From: CAYRTD01 sp964528675
GTDB taxonomy: Bacteria > Bacteroidota > Bacteroidia > Bacteroidales > GCA-2748055
DNA: 10,181 nt
Direction of reading: 5' to 3'
Assembly: GCA_964528675.1 (NCBI GenBank)
Contig: CAZGTU010000135.1
Coordinates: forward strand, 1-10,181
The notes below the pieces were generated by a model that saw only the letters and a program-made list of their open reading frames with translations, made no database searches and had not been told where the DNA came from. Position numbers and translations under genes: made by a program. Positions 1 to 7,262 of this stretch are shown in pieces. Within the stretch, counting starts at the first letter, position 1, and each line of letters opens with the position of its first letter.

Positions 1-68
1 AAAACAGGGAAAAAGCCGACTATATTCGTAAGTCAGAAATCAAGGATCTGGGAATTTTTAAATACTAA
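1..68 (+). CDS. Possible C-terminal tail of an upstream gene (partial)
   Basis: A + strand frame is open from the window edge (first full codon at 3) to a TAA at 66-68. It reads as a hydrophilic, lysine-rich tail of 21 residues ending KDLGIFKY. The composition looks like a normal protein C-terminus, but 21 codons cannot identify a family. A second + frame (first codon at 1) stays open to a TAA at 130-132 and ends with the peptide FMHAIKVF, so the choice of frame is uncertain. No function is assigned. Confidence 0.3.
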   Translation, partial: NREKADYIRKSEIKDLGIFKY

Positions 69-294
69 TCTTTATACTAAGTCGGTTCTGGTCATACAGG
101 GTATAGCCTTCATGCATGCTATCAAAGTCTTCTAATCCTCTTGACAGTATTATTAACCTGGAAAGACTGTGTTTTATTAATAACTATCTATTTAGAGAAA
201 TGAATAGATCATTCATGGGACCTCTTATGGAGTTACAAACATAGAAAGAGGATGGCTTACCATATGTAAGTTCTTTTCTAATCAAAAAGACTTT
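58..294 (-). pseudogene. Protein-like but stop-interrupted minus-strand frame (possible gene relic)
   Basis: On the minus strand one frame runs from 294 down to the TAA at 58-60 and is broken only by a TAG at 184-186. Beyond a TAA at 295-297 it continues to about 321. The translation looks like real protein and not AT-rich noise. The segment before the TAG contains KPSSFYVCNSIRGPMNDLF, and the segment after it contains LEDFDSMHEGYTLYDQNRLS. There is no start codon in a sensible place and no ribosome binding site. I do not recognise the family. It could be the decayed end of a gene, a fragment of a dispersed element, or a chance open frame lying opposite a structured RNA, because the same bases also form several hairpins. 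Confidence 0.3.
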
Positions 295-323
295 TTAGAC
301 AGACTCTAATATATACTTTCCTT

Positions 324-366
324 AAAAACCGTTCAGTTTTATTTGTGAACTGCAGCGGTTTTTTTT
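324..366 (+). terminator. Intrinsic (Rho-independent) terminator
   Basis: AAAAACCG at 324-331 pairs perfectly with CGGTTTTT at 356-363. An inner stem CAGTT (334-338)/AACTG (348-352) closes a nine-base loop. Eight T residues (359-366) follow the CGG, so the orientation is for + strand transcripts arriving from the left. On the minus strand the same hairpin is followed by only five T residues and would be weaker. It insulates the operon that starts at 480 from whatever is transcribed upstream. Confidence 0.75.
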
Positions 367-464
367 ATTATTGTGAAGTGCTTAGCAAAAGTTTAACGAA
401 TGTTTTCGTTTTAAGGAAGGTGCTTAACTCAACGTTATGGTATGAAATTTGCCATATTTTTGAC

Positions 465-470
465 AGGAGG
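465..470 (+). promoter_or_regulatory. Strong Shine-Dalgarno before the first operon gene
   Basis: AGGAGG lies nine bases before the ATG at 480 and would pair fully with the usual anti-Shine-Dalgarno. The other genes here have no comparable motif, and Bacteroidota generally rely little on it, so this site fixes the start and stands out. Confidence 0.6.
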
Positions 471-479
471 AGTTAGATT

Positions 480-944
480 ATGCAGAACCTTGTAAATAAA
501 ATATTGAAGATCCTTAAGGATCATGTTCATAGTAACAACCAGGAGATCCAGTACAACCAGGAGGAGATTAACCGGATGATAGCTGATTTTTCTGAAAAGT
601 TTACCGAGAAAGACCTGGAATATAAAAATGCCCTGAATAAAGAGCTTCTGGGGGAGAATGAAGATTTTATCCAGATCCAGCTTCAGCTTAATGAATTTAT
701 GGAAAAATACGGCCATTTGTTTCCCGAGGAGGAAGACCTTGATGATGAGGGATTAAGTATGGAAACAAATGAAAAGATATCACTCCCTTACTTTCAGAAG
801 ACAATTAATGGACAGATAAAATTTGACAGAGACCACCCACAATTTTACAATGAAAAGTTCTTCAATAAGTTGCTCAAATATTATGAAATGAAGGAAAATT
901 ACGAGATGTGTGAGCAACTCATTCAAATGAAAAAACTTAAATGA
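480..944 (+). CDS. Hypothetical acidic helical protein
   Basis: This 154-residue protein has no signal peptide, no membrane segment and no motif I recognise, and I assign no function. The N-terminal 90 residues are rich in Glu, Gln, Asn, Lys and Leu and look mostly helical, possibly coiled-coil. An acidic patch PEEEDLDDEG sits around residues 82-91. The C-terminal part contains short hydrophobic and aromatic helices (around FFNKLLKYYEM) and ends in basic KKLK. The start at 480 is supported by AGGAGG nine bases upstream. It opens the co-directional cluster and lies 26 bases before the DUF2520 gene. The cytoplasmic location is inferred from the lack of export signals. A small adaptor or regulatory protein restricted to Bacteroidota is possible, but nothing in the sequence proves this. 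Confidence 0.8.
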   Translation: MQNLVNKILKILKDHVHSNNQEIQYNQEEINRMIADFSEKFTEKDLEYKNALNKELLGENEDFIQIQLQLNEFMEKYGHLFPEEEDLDDEGLSMETNEKISLPYFQKTINGQIKFDRDHPQFYNEKFFNKLLKYYEMKENYEMCEQLIQMKKLK

Positions 945-970
945 TCTGATTCAAACCAAGATCTACTCCC

Positions 971-1789
971 ATGGAAAAGATTCCCGGTGACAGTGTTAAA
1001 AATAATTTTGTAATCATCGGTACCGGGAATGTTGGAACACATCTTACCAGGGAATTGCATAAAAAGGGTTTTCAGCCCGTTCAAATTATAAATCGCTCAC
1101 CGGAAAAGGCAAGGACTCTTGCTATTGAAACGAATTGTGATAATTTCTCCACCGATATAAAAATTGAAGGAAATCCTGATTTTATCCTGGTTTCTGTAAA
1201 TGATGATTCTCTTCCTGATATAATCAATAAAATAAATCCGGGTAATACTCCTGTTTTTCATTGTTCCGGCAGTACCCCGATGTCCATTTTTTCTGTAGAT
1301 TTTTTCCACTATGGGGTTTTTTATCCCCTACAAACATTTTCCCTGAACAGAACGCCTGATTTTAGAAATATTCCCTTTTTACTGGAAGCCTCAGATACAG
1401 AAACAATGGATCTGCTAAAATCTATTGCTTCTCGCTTAAGCAATAAAGTGCTTGAAATAAATTCAGAAGACCGTCTGAAATATCATATTGCCGCCGTATT
1501 CGCAAGTAACTTTTCCAATCATATACTGACACTTGCCGGAGATTACCTGAAAAAACATAAATTACCTGATTACATACTGAATCCCTTAATACAGGAAACC
1601 TTTCTTAAGTTCATTGAAAAAGGAGACCGGGATGTACAAACCGGGCCGGCTGTAAGGGAAGATATGGAAACCTTAAAGAAACATGAGGAAATACTGAAAA
1701 ATGATCCGGACTTTCAAAAAATATATACTTTTGTAAGCGAAAGTATAATTCAGTATAAAAGAAAAAAGAATAATTCATTCAATGGGTAA
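971..1789 (+). CDS. Rossmann-like and DUF2520 domain protein (predicted NAD(P)-binding)
   Basis: This 272-residue cytoplasmic protein has an N-terminal Rossmann fold with the dinucleotide loop GTGNVG at residues 17-22, preceded by a hydrophobic strand (FVIIG). Strand and loop motifs HCSGS (97-101) and YPLQTF (118-123) follow. The C-terminal half is the all-helical DUF2520 domain, with YHIAAVFASNF (171-181) and the GPAVRED signature (225-231) followed by a Thr and a His. The architecture resembles F420-dependent NADP reductases, pyrroline-5-carboxylate reductase and prephenate dehydrogenase. The substrate is unknown, so an oxidoreductase role is inference from the fold. There is no Shine-Dalgarno before the ATG. 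Its stop overlaps the next start by eight bases (ATGGGTAA), which suggests translational coupling to the KdsC-like gene. Length is normal for the family. Confidence 0.88.
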   Translation: MEKIPGDSVKNNFVIIGTGNVGTHLTRELHKKGFQPVQIINRSPEKARTLAIETNCDNFSTDIKIEGNPDFILVSVNDDSLPDIINKINPGNTPVFHCSGSTPMSIFSVDFFHYGVFYPLQTFSLNRTPDFRNIPFLLEASDTETMDLLKSIASRLSNKVLEINSEDRLKYHIAAVFASNFSNHILTLAGDYLKKHKLPDYILNPLIQETFLKFIEKGDRDVQTGPAVREDMETLKKHEEILKNDPDFQKIYTFVSESIIQYKRKKNNSFNG

Positions 1790-2303
1790 TTTCAAAGAGG
1801 ATCTGCGAAAGGTTAAAGCCTTTATTTTTGATGTTGATGGAGTTTTTTCTACCAGTAAAATCGTCTTACACCCTTCAGGAGATATGATGAGAACCATGAA
1901 TATAAAAGATGGTTTTGCCTGCTTTTTCCTCATTAAAAAAGGTTTTCCTGTAGCCATCATTACCGGAGGAAACTCGGAATCTGTGAGAATGAGATTTGAA
2001 AAACTTGGTGTGAAAGATATTTATATGAAATCTTCAAATAAAATGAGGGATTTTGAACATTTTATAAGTAAATACGATCTCGATCCCGAAAATGTTCTCT
2101 ACATGGGCGATGACCTGCCGGATTACCAGGTAATGAAAAACGTAGGCGTGCCTACCTGTCCGGCCGATGCTGTGGAAGAAATTAAATCCGTATCGAAATA
2201 TATATCCGATAAAAATGGGGGAGAGGGATGTGTGAGGGATGTGATTGAGCAGGTTTTGCGGTTGAATGGATATTGGATGGATACCGAAACATTTACATGG
2301 TAA
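1782..2303 (+). CDS. kdsC: KdsC-type HAD phosphatase (Kdo-8-phosphate phosphatase)
   Basis: This 173-residue protein has the compact HAD fold without a cap domain that is typical of KdsC. The family removes phosphate from 3-deoxy-D-manno-octulosonate 8-phosphate to give Kdo for the lipid A inner core, acting in the cytoplasm, usually as a tetramer. Visible motifs are DVDG with nucleophile D17 and D19, TGG at 61-63 (motif II), a lysine near 83-87 (motif III) and GDDLPD at 109-114 (motif IV). The family signatures CPADAVEEI (126-134) and GGEGCVRD (146-153) follow. One oddity is that the usual TDG/SDG after the nucleophile loop reads STS here (residues 23-25), although the metal-binding residues are intact. 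The start overlaps the upstream stop by eight bases. Other cap-less sugar-phosphate HAD enzymes are possible alternatives. Confidence 0.85.
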   Translation: MGNFKEDLRKVKAFIFDVDGVFSTSKIVLHPSGDMMRTMNIKDGFACFFLIKKGFPVAIITGGNSESVRMRFEKLGVKDIYMKSSNKMRDFEHFISKYDLDPENVLYMGDDLPDYQVMKNVGVPTCPADAVEEIKSVSKYISDKNGGEGCVRDVIEQVLRLNGYWMDTETFTW

Positions 2304-3289
2304 AAGTTCGAAGCATGATAAAAGCTATTATTCGGCTTATCCGTTTACCCAATCTCATTATTATTGCAGCTACGCAATATCTTATGAGATATATGGTTAT
2401 TGCCCCTTTCCTGAATATAAACGGATTTGAATTGCAGCTAAGTGATTTTCATTTTGCCATTCTTGTGATCTCCACTCTTTTCATTGCTGCGGCAGGTTAT
2501 ACCATTAACGATTATTTTGATACCAGGCCCGACAGAGTGAATAAACCGGAAAGTGTAGTGATCGATAAAGAAATATCACGCCATCTGGCCATTAATCTGC
2601 ATACAGTGTTGAATATCCTAGGGATAGGGTTGGGAATCTATTTGTCTTTTTATATAAAAATTCCTGCTCTTTCATTGCTTTTTATCCTCACTGCAGGAAT
2701 GCTCTGGTTCTATTCAACCAATTATAAACGTCAGTTTTTCATTGGAAATTTTATTGTCAGCCTGCTGATCGGTGTGGTACCAATGATCGTTATTCTTTTC
2801 GAACTGCCCTTACTTAACAGGGAATATGGTGAGATCATGTTGAAAGCCGGGGCGAATTTTAACTATATTTTTTACTGGATTACAGGTTTTTCATTCTTTG
2901 CCTTCTTTACAAACTTTATTCGGGAAATTGTTAAAGATGCAGAAGATTTCGAAGGTGACAGTGCATACGGAATGAATACTTTCCCTGTTCAGTTGGGAAT
3001 GACACTTACCAGGATACTTATCATTTTTCTTACTGTTGTATTGCTTATTTTCCTCGCTTTTGTATTGTTTAAATACATACTCTTTAGCGGGCAGGATTTC
3101 GATTACATTTCCGGTTTGTATTTCCTCATCACCATTTTTATTCCTTTACTCTTCGTAATTTTTCAAATTGCTATTGCAAAAAACAAAAGAGATTATCATC
3201 TTTCGAGTCAGATACTGAAACTTGTTATGCTTTTCGGAGTATTATATTCAGTGATCGTTTTCTATATGCTGAATTTCAGATTAAATTGA
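2297..3289 (+). CDS. UbiA-family prenyltransferase (geranylgeranylglycerol-phosphate geranylgeranyltransferase-like)
   Basis: This integral membrane protein of about 330 residues has eight to nine hydrophobic segments. It carries both Asp-rich motifs of the UbiA superfamily. The first is NDYFD with a further Asp at 79 (residues 71-79). The second is in the REIVKDAEDFEGD stretch (209-221), with Asp 214, 217 and 221. UbiA enzymes use these to bind the Mg-diphosphate of a polyprenyl donor. Bacteroidota members are usually annotated after the archaeal ether-lipid enzyme (digeranylgeranylglyceryl phosphate synthase), but the true acceptor is not shown by the sequence. I chose ATG 2297, which overlaps the previous stop by seven bases (ATGGTAA). 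ATG 2315, just before the conserved IRLPN segment, is equally credible. A TTG at 2273 would only add an unconserved extension. The neighbours kdsC and maf suggest an envelope-related operon. Confidence 0.85.
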   Translation: MVKVRSMIKAIIRLIRLPNLIIIAATQYLMRYMVIAPFLNINGFELQLSDFHFAILVISTLFIAAAGYTINDYFDTRPDRVNKPESVVIDKEISRHLAINLHTVLNILGIGLGIYLSFYIKIPALSLLFILTAGMLWFYSTNYKRQFFIGNFIVSLLIGVVPMIVILFELPLLNREYGEIMLKAGANFNYIFYWITGFSFFAFFTNFIREIVKDAEDFEGDSAYGMNTFPVQLGMTLTRILIIFLTVVLLIFLAFVLFKYILFSGQDFDYISGLYFLITIFIPLLFVIFQIAIAKNKRDYHLSSQILKLVMLFGVLYSVIVFYMLNFRLN

Positions 3290-3295
3290 CTCGAA

Positions 3296-3895
3296 ATGTT
3301 GCTGGATGAACTGAAGGATTACAATATTATTCTTGCATCACAATCTCCCCGGAGACATCATCTGTTAAAAGAAACAGGTTTATCTTTTACCATCAGTAAT
3401 CTCCATGAAATTGATGAAAATTTTCCTGTAAGTATGGGGAAATTTGAAGTCCCCGTTCATCTCGCAGAACAAAAATCAAAGGCTTATTCGGAATCTCTGC
3501 AAGATAAGGATATATTAATCACAGCCGATACCATAGTATGGTTTGAAAATGCGGTGATCAATAAGCCGGGAGACAGAGAGGAGGCAATTGATTTCCTTCA
3601 CAGACTTTCGGGGAATATGCATGAGGTTGTAACAGGAGTTTGTCTTCGTGGAAAGTCACACATGCTTAGTTTTTACTCTCATTCAGAGGTTTATTTTGCC
3701 AATTTGAAAGAGGATGAGATTCTGTACTACATTGAAAAATACAAGCCCTTTGATAAAGCAGGAGCCTATGGTATCCAGGAATGGATAGGATATATCGGAA
3801 TTCATGAGATCAGGGGATCTTTCTTCAATGTAATGGGGCTGCCTGTTCAGTTACTTTATCAGAAACTTGGAAAATTTATTAATAAAGAAGAATAA
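3296..3895 (+). CDS. maf: Maf-type nucleoside triphosphate pyrophosphatase (dTTP/UTP class)
   Basis: This 199-residue cytoplasmic protein is full length for the Maf family, which hydrolyses non-canonical or surplus nucleoside triphosphates to monophosphate and diphosphate. Motifs in order are LASQSPRR (13-20), TADTIV (76-81) with the likely catalytic D78, KP (90-91), DKAGAYGIQ (153-161) and GSFFNVMGLP (174-183). The AGAYGIQ form matches the YhdE-like group, active on dTTP, UTP and pyrimidine analogues. The YceF group, active on m7GTP, usually has AGSFG instead, so dTTP/UTP specificity is predicted. The gene starts six bases after the prenyltransferase stop with no Shine-Dalgarno, consistent with co-translation in an operon. 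The older name, septum formation inhibitor, comes from overexpression effects. Confidence 0.93.
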   Translation: MLLDELKDYNIILASQSPRRHHLLKETGLSFTISNLHEIDENFPVSMGKFEVPVHLAEQKSKAYSESLQDKDILITADTIVWFENAVINKPGDREEAIDFLHRLSGNMHEVVTGVCLRGKSHMLSFYSHSEVYFANLKEDEILYYIEKYKPFDKAGAYGIQEWIGYIGIHEIRGSFFNVMGLPVQLLYQKLGKFINKEE

Positions 3896-3906
3896 TTATT
3901 TAGACG

Positions 3907-6075
3907 ATGAAGAGATTTATAATCATTTTTTATTTTATCAGCCTGGTATTTCATGTACGTGCGGATGAGGGAATGTGGATTCCCCTTTTACTGGAAAAAT
4001 ATAATATTGAAGATATGCAAGAACAGGGATTCAGGTTGTCTGCTGATGATATTTATAATATTAATGAAGCCAGCTTGAAAGATGCAATCGTGATCTTTGG
4101 AGGTGGGTGTACCGGAGAAATGGTTTCAGAAGAAGGTTTGCTTTTTACCAATCACCATTGTGGATATCGATATATTCAATCTCATAGCAGTGTTGAAAAT
4201 GATTATCTCACAGATGGTTTCTGGGCCATGTCACGCGAAGAGGAATTACCGAATCCTAATCTGAGTGTAACATTCCTTGAAAGGATAGAAGATGTCACTG
4301 ACCGGGTGCTGCAAGGAACTGAAAATGAGCTCACCGAGCGTGCACGTCTCGAAAAAATAAATGAGAATATTGAAAAAATCAGCGTTCCTCTCAATGATGG
4401 GAGACATAAAAAAGCGGTAATCAAGCCATTTTACTATGGAAATGAATACTATATGTTCGTATATAAGATCTACACGGATGTAAGGCTTGTGGGAGCACCT
4501 CCCGGAGCAATAGGAAATTACGGGAGAGATTATGATAACTGGATGTGGCCCAGGCATACCGGCGATTTCAGCATCTTTCGCGTATACGCGGGACCTGGTA
4601 ATGAACCCGCAGATTATTCTCCCGAGAATGTTCCCTTTAAACCCAAAAAACATCTTACCATTTCTCTCGATGGTTACGAAGAGGGCGACTTTACTATGGT
4701 GATGGGATATCCCGGCAGCACAACTCAGTATTATACCACCGATGCCGTTGAGATGATCGTAAATGAATCTTATCCTAAAAAGATCGATTTACGGGGAACC
4801 CGCCTGGACATTATGGATAAATATATGCAGGAAGATCCGGGAATAAGGATTAAATATGCATCAAAATATCGCAGGGTAAGTAATGCATGGAAAAAATGGC
4901 AGGGAATCATTCATGGACTGGAAAAAGTAAATGCAATTGAAAAGAAAAAACTAACGGAACAGGAATTCCGTTCATGGGTAAATACAAGTGAAGAAAGAAA
5001 AGAAAAATACGGGACCGTACTGGTAGAACTTTCTGTTTTATATGATGAGCTATCCAATTATCTCCTGGTATATGAATATGCCGGTGAAGCAGTTCTTGCA
5101 ACAGAGCTGATGGATCTCATGGCCAAGATTAATGAATTTATGATTGGTAATTCGGGGAAGTCTGAAGATGCTAAAAAGGAGGCGAAGAACAACTTCCTTA
5201 AAACTGTGGATGAATTTTTTAAAGATTACCACCAGCCAATAGACGAAGAGATCTATGCCGCTGTATTGAAAGCATTTTATGAAGATATTGATTCTTCATT
5301 TCATCCGGCTGTTTATGAAAAGATTCATAACAGGTACAAAGGCGATTATCTGAAATTTGCCAGAAAACAATTCAGAAAAACCGGTTTCAATACAAAAGAA
5401 GAAATTTATGAATTCTTTGCCGATTACCCGGAAAAAGAGTCCTCTCTGGAAAAAGATCTTATGAAAGATAGATTTTTTCAGACCTTCATAAGTTTTTCGG
5501 AGATCTATACAGAAGAGGTGAATGCCCGATTTAATTTCGTGGAAAATGAAATTCAGCGTACATACCGTACCTATATGCAGGGGCTCAGAGAGATGCATGT
5601 GAATGAAATTTTGTATCCCGATGCCAACTTCACGATGAGAGTTGCCTATGGAGAAGTAGAAGGCTATTCTCCAAAGGATGCTGTTATTTATAATTACGAA
5701 ACAACTCTGTCAGGAATCATCGATAAGTTCGAAACCGGTCTTCCGGACTATTCAGTTCCTGATAGACTTCTGGACCTTTATAAACAGAAGGATTATGGCA
5801 AGTACGGAAATGGCGAGGGCCAGATGAATGTTTGTTTTATTGCCAGCAATCACACTTCCGGCGGAAATTCCGGCAGCCCGGTGCTGAATGCAAATGGTGA
5901 GCTTATAGGATTGAACTTCGACCGGAACTGGGAAGGAACCATGTCGGATATCTTTTATGACAGGTCACAATGCCGAAATATTACCGTGGATATCCGCTAT
6001 GTATTGTTTATTATTGATAAATTTGCTGATGCAGGTTATTTAATTGATGAAATGGACATTGTGAAAAGTCAATAA
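3907..6075 (+). CDS. S46 family dipeptidyl peptidase, DPP11-type (Asp/Glu-specific)
   Basis: This 722-residue secreted serine peptidase removes dipeptides from the N-terminus of oligopeptides in the periplasm. A signal peptide covers residues 1-19 (MKRFIIIFYF core, likely cleavage after VRA). The chymotrypsin-like double barrel gives the triad. The His lies in TNHHCGY (H84), the Asp in RHTGDFSIF (D220) and the Ser in GGNSGSP (S655). An inserted helical domain occupies roughly residues 280-570. The S1 specificity segment reads NFDRNWEGTMSD with Arg at 673. In characterised Porphyromonas enzymes Arg673 marks DPP11 (Asp or Glu at P1) and Gly673 marks DPP7. Numbering of Ser and Arg coincides with the Porphyromonas protein, and total length is almost identical. 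It follows maf by 11 bases and closes the tight cluster. DPP11 identity is inferred from this one residue and its context. Confidence 0.93.
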   Translation: MKRFIIIFYFISLVFHVRADEGMWIPLLLEKYNIEDMQEQGFRLSADDIYNINEASLKDAIVIFGGGCTGEMVSEEGLLFTNHHCGYRYIQSHSSVENDYLTDGFWAMSREEELPNPNLSVTFLERIEDVTDRVLQGTENELTERARLEKINENIEKISVPLNDGRHKKAVIKPFYYGNEYYMFVYKIYTDVRLVGAPPGAIGNYGRDYDNWMWPRHTGDFSIFRVYAGPGNEPADYSPENVPFKPKKHLTISLDGYEEGDFTMVMGYPGSTTQYYTTDAVEMIVNESYPKKIDLRGTRLDIMDKYMQEDPGIRIKYASKYRRVSNAWKKWQGIIHGLEKVNAIEKKKLTEQEFRSWVNTSEERKEKYGTVLVELSVLYDELSNYLLVYEYAGEAVLATELMDLMAKINEFMIGNSGKSEDAKKEAKNNFLKTVDEFFKDYHQPIDEEIYAAVLKAFYEDIDSSFHPAVYEKIHNRYKGDYLKFARKQFRKTGFNTKEEIYEFFADYPEKESSLEKDLMKDRFFQTFISFSEIYTEEVNARFNFVENEIQRTYRTYMQGLREMHVNEILYPDANFTMRVAYGEVEGYSPKDAVIYNYETTLSGIIDKFETGLPDYSVPDRLLDLYKQKDYGKYGNGEGQMNVCFIASNHTSGGNSGSPVLNANGELIGLNFDRNWEGTMSDIFYDRSQCRNITVDIRYVLFIIDKFADAGYLIDEMDIVKSQ

Positions 6076-6180
6076 GGTAGGCCTTCCGTAAAGTAGTCAT
6101 TATGCTATTTCTCTAAATTTCGTGGAATTGACCGGATTAAGCGCATAGTTTTTGATTATAGTTAATAATGATCGATAATA

Positions 6181-7203
6181 ATGAAAAGCTTTAGATTCAG
6201 TTTTCTGGGTACCGGCAATGCATGGCCAATAACATTATCAAAAAAACATCCGTTTTATGATCCCGGAAACTTCAGTCACCTGGCAAATGCTTCCTATCAG
6301 ATCGAAAAAAGAATAGATAATCAGTTTTACGGAAAGATCCTGGTTGATGCCGGACACGGTATTATACCCCTTCTGATACGGGATGATAATCGATTGCCCG
6401 ATGCACTGATCATCACCCATCCTCATGCCGATCATATTGTTTCCATTGACTGGATCTGTCATAGTTATGCAAAGATCCATAACAATGAAAAATTTCTGCC
6501 TCTTTATTGTTCAGGTTTATGTTATCAGAAGATCATCCGGACATTTCCCAATTTGGAAAAATATCTTGATTTCAGAGAGCTCATAGCCGGTAAAACTATG
6601 GAGATTGTGGAAATGGCTGAAATTTCGCTAATTGCATATCCTGTTTATCATGGAATGGCAGCCCCCGGAGCTTCTATGTTGAGATTTGATCTTGAAAATG
6701 AAAAAAAGCTTTTACTCACCGGAGATGTGCTGACTCCGATGTTGCGAAAGAAAGATTATCAGGACCTGCAATCCGTTCCCTTCATAATCACAGATGCCAA
6801 TAACCGTTTTCCTTATCCCCGTTCCAATCACTGGAGTGTGGTTTCCAACGGTCCGGAAGATAAAGCTGAACCAGCCCGTTTGCGTTCATTCAAAAATGAT
6901 TTGCAACTTTCTGCAATGCTTAGCCAGCATCTGGATAATTCTTTAGATCCCGATAATTATAAATACTTTGATGAGTGGCTGTCGGGTGCTGATCCGGAAA
7001 TATTTCATTTCAGCATTTCTGATTTTTGTAAAGTCATTAAGCCCGAAAAGGTTTTTCCCGTTCATTATAGCGGTGGAGAGGATGAAAAGTATTACCAGTC
7101 GCATCGGTTATCCCGAAAAGAATTTCAAAACTGGCTAAATGAGCAGGCACCTTCCTTTTTCGAATATATTTTACCTTCACCGGGGGATGGTTTTGATTTG
7201 TAA
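6181..7203 (+). CDS. Metallo-beta-lactamase-fold hydrolase
   Basis: This 340-residue cytoplasmic protein opens with FLGTGNAW, the start style of RNase Z- and PhnP-like members. A dinuclear zinc site is complete: THPHADH at 79-85 supplies H80, H82, D84 and H85. H157 in YHGM, D182 in LLLTGD and H295 in PVHYSG complete the set. Phosphodiesterase or lactonase chemistry is typical, but the substrate cannot be told. The stretch between D182 and H295 is about 113 residues, long for a simple PhnP-type enzyme, and contains NNRFPYPRSNHWSVVSNG. The gap of 105 bases from the peptidase gene holds a poor promoter-like pair (TTG at 6128 and TA-N3-TTTG at 6146-6154, with the wrong internal spacing). It may therefore be the last operon gene or a separate unit. 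It converges on the lipoprotein gene with only 59 bases between. Confidence 0.88.
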   Translation: MKSFRFSFLGTGNAWPITLSKKHPFYDPGNFSHLANASYQIEKRIDNQFYGKILVDAGHGIIPLLIRDDNRLPDALIITHPHADHIVSIDWICHSYAKIHNNEKFLPLYCSGLCYQKIIRTFPNLEKYLDFRELIAGKTMEIVEMAEISLIAYPVYHGMAAPGASMLRFDLENEKKLLLTGDVLTPMLRKKDYQDLQSVPFIITDANNRFPYPRSNHWSVVSNGPEDKAEPARLRSFKNDLQLSAMLSQHLDNSLDPDNYKYFDEWLSGADPEIFHFSISDFCKVIKPEKVFPVHYSGGEDEKYYQSHRLSRKEFQNWLNEQAPSFFEYILPSPGDGFDL

Positions 7204-7262
7204 TGATATTCCATGCCGTGGATCAAGATAATGGCAGGGGAGGAATGTAGTTTTCGGGTGGT

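Noticed and set aside
106..116. An 11-base match GCCTTCATGCA shared with 8136-8146, both near hairpins
   Set aside because: Eleven-base matches are expected by chance in 10 kb, and the similarity does not extend on either side.
395..410. Small hairpin AACGAA/TTCGTT and a nearby repeated GTGCTTA (378-384, 420-426)
   Set aside because: Short, AT-rich, without a T-run and without other copies; no function can be supported.
455..462. TATTTTTG matches the Bacteroidetes -7 consensus just before the first operon gene
   Set aside because: Transcription would begin around 467-469, inside the AGGAGG ribosome site, and no -33 element sits about 20 bases upstream. The operon promoter remains unlocated.
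2273..2296. TTG start giving an eight-residue longer prenyltransferase
   Set aside because: A rarer start codon, a longer overlap with kdsC and a non-conserved extension; ATG 2297 or 2315 fits family N-termini better.
4203..4653. Minus-strand open frames inside the S46 peptidase gene
   Set aside because: They lie wholly opposite a full-length, motif-complete gene and have no domain content; antisense shadows.
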